Source: Bacteroidaceae bacterium
GTDB lineage: Bacteria; Bacteroidota; Bacteroidia; Bacteroidales; Bacteroidaceae
Length of the DNA stretch: 64,000 bases
Direction: 5' to 3'
Assembly: GCA_024398755.1 (NCBI GenBank)
Contig: JAKSIQ010000002.1
Location: 38,942-102,941 of the forward strand
The notes beneath the pieces were generated by a model. The model searched no databases. It saw only the letters and a program-made list of their open reading frames with translations, and was not told the DNA's origin. Each line of letters opens with the position of its first letter. Within the stretch, counting starts at the first letter, position 1. This document shows positions 62,937-64,000 of this stretch, piece after piece. The position numbers and the translations under genes are program-made.

Positions 62937-63944
62937 ATGAGCGAATATACAGCACAGGATTTCAAGAAGGGCCAGCCACGCTGGTGCCCGGGTTGCGGTG
63001 ATCATTTCTTTCTTGCATCACTGCATAAGGCTATGGCCGAAATCGGAGTAGCTCCATACAATACCGCAGTCATTTCAGGTATCGGCTGCTCAAGCCGTCT
63101 GCCTCATTATATGGCAACATACGGCATGAATACCATTCACGGACGTGCCGCTGCCATTGCAACCGGTTGCAAGGTTGCGAATCCGGATCTGACCGTATGG
63201 CAGATTTCCGGTGACGGTGACGGTCTGGCAATTGGTGGCAATCACTTCATTCATGCCAACCGCCGTAACATTAACCTGAACATGATTCTTCTGAACAACC
63301 GTATTTACGGACTTACAAAGGGTCAGTATTCACCTACATCGCCTCGCGGTTTCGTGAGCAAGTCAAGCCCTTACGGTACTGTTGAAGATCCGTTCCGTCC
63401 GGCTGAACTCTGCTTCGGCGCACGCGGCCATTTCTTTGCACGTGCCGTTGCCACCGACGCTCCGGGAACAGTTGACATTCTGAAGGCTGCCTACAATCAC
63501 AAGGGCGCATCGGTATGTGAAATTCTTCAGAACTGCGTCATATTCAACAACGGTACTCACGAGGCCGTATATAATAAGGAGGGACGTGCAAAGAATGCCA
63601 TCTATGTGAAGCATGGCGAGCCTCTGGTATTCGGCGAAAACAATGAGTACGGTATCATGCAGGAAGGCTTCGGCCTGAAGGTTGTCAAGATTGGCGAAAA
63701 CGGCATTACTCTCAAGGATATTCTTGTACACGATGCCCACTGCCAGGACAATACACTGCAGTTGAAGCTTGCCCTTATGGGCGACGGAGACGGATTCCCT
63801 GTTGCTCTGGGTGTTATCCGTGATGTCGAAGCTCCGACTTATGATGATGCCGTTACCGCTCAGATTGAAGAGGTCAAGGCTGCAAAGAAATATCATAGCT
63901 TTGCAGAACTTCTTGAGACCAATGACATCTGGGAAGTCAAGTGA
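62937..63944 (+). CDS. korB: 2-oxoglutarate ferredoxin oxidoreductase, beta subunit
   Basis: KorB, the thiamine-diphosphate and [4Fe-4S] subunit, 335 aa. Cluster Cys residues are seen in WCPGCGDH and GIGCSSRLPHY, with a fourth likely in EILQNCVIF. The ThDP motif is GDGDGLAIGGNHF through NNRIYGLTKGQ. With KorA it links the reductive or oxidative branch of the TCA cycle to ferredoxin. A hairpin follows the stop. Confidence 0.95.
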   Translation: MSEYTAQDFKKGQPRWCPGCGDHFFLASLHKAMAEIGVAPYNTAVISGIGCSSRLPHYMATYGMNTIHGRAAAIATGCKVANPDLTVWQISGDGDGLAIGGNHFIHANRRNINLNMILLNNRIYGLTKGQYSPTSPRGFVSKSSPYGTVEDPFRPAELCFGARGHFFARAVATDAPGTVDILKAAYNHKGASVCEILQNCVIFNNGTHEAVYNKEGRAKNAIYVKHGEPLVFGENNEYGIMQEGFGLKVVKIGENGITLKDILVHDAHCQDNTLQLKLALMGDGDGFPVALGVIRDVEAPTYDDAVTAQIEEVKAAKKYHSFAELLETNDIWEVK

Positions 63945-63965
63945 CTTATACGGAAATTATTTTAC

Positions 63966-63986
63966 GGCGACGTTCGTCGTCTGTTT
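63966..63986 (+). terminator. Possible terminator after korB
   Basis: GGCGACG (63966-63972) pairs with CGTCGTC (63975-63981) over a tight loop, then TGTTTT. The window ends soon after, so the downstream gene is not seen. Confidence 0.45.
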
Positions 63987-64000
63987 TGACTGCTTTGGTG

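Overview
The window reads as a housekeeping stretch of a Bacteroidales chromosome (Bacteroidaceae/Prevotellaceae-like; the genus cannot be fixed by eye). Supporting signs are the gene order recombinase - hpf - tRNA cluster - tuf - trnW - secE - nusG - rplKAJL - rpoBC, promoters of the Bacteroidetes form TTG(N19-20)TAnnTTTG, few Shine-Dalgarno sites, many short lipoprotein signals, and lineage-typical proteins (Big_5 lipoprotein, DUF4254, DUF4292, WbqC, YARHG). I see no insertion sequence, prophage, CRISPR array or rRNA gene. No gene-free stretch is longer than 300 bases.

Layout. 1-14.7 kb: XerC-type recombinase, hpf, four tRNAs with an unusual structured tandem repeat between two of them, tuf, trnW, secE-nusG, ribosomal protein genes and rpoBC, with a long hairpin between rplL and rpoB and a terminator after rpoC. 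14.7-25 kb: dgt and dut (divergent), an envelope operon (TPR lipoprotein, DUF4292, EnvC-like), prfB, CYTH, VanZ-like, helix-hairpin-helix protein, alkaline phosphatase, cyclophilin. 25-32.4 kb: an aromatic 2-oxoacid/arylacetate module. iorA-iorB-aminotransferase on + converges on paaK-ACT protein-Na+ symporter on -. 32.4-41 kb: lipoprotein, sufE, M28 glutaminyl-cyclase-like protein, cysS, then nucleoside kinase-rpoN-purE-ispG as one operon. 41-50 kb: Na/Pi cotransporter, FKBP, AsnC regulator with a C26-M19 fusion hydrolase, and acpP-fabF-Big_5 lipoprotein. 50-56.7 kb: DUF4254-GT9, a helical secreted protein-dapB-lepB-wbqC, pckA. 56.7-64 kb: double-headed secreted esterase, small acidic lipoprotein, tRNA-Arg, YARHG protein, korA-korB.

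The most interesting signal is in the 280 bases upstream of paaK (32118-32397, minus strand). A good promoter drives a 16-codon leader peptide with six consecutive tyrosine codons, followed by an intrinsic terminator with a U-tract. A segment three bases after the leader stop is exactly complementary to the terminator's 5' arm. This has all the parts of a ribosome-mediated tyrosine attenuator. It implies that paaK, the ACT protein and the symporter are switched on when charged tRNA-Tyr is scarce. That in turn suggests the module works in the biosynthetic direction: uptake of an arylacetate, CoA activation, reductive carboxylation by IorAB, and transamination to tyrosine or another aromatic amino acid.

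Other points worth attention are an IspG with a much shortened insertion domain, a prfB without the frameshift site, a two-domain C26-M19 fusion, a tandem-duplicated esterase, and back-to-back -7 elements between pckA and the esterase gene.
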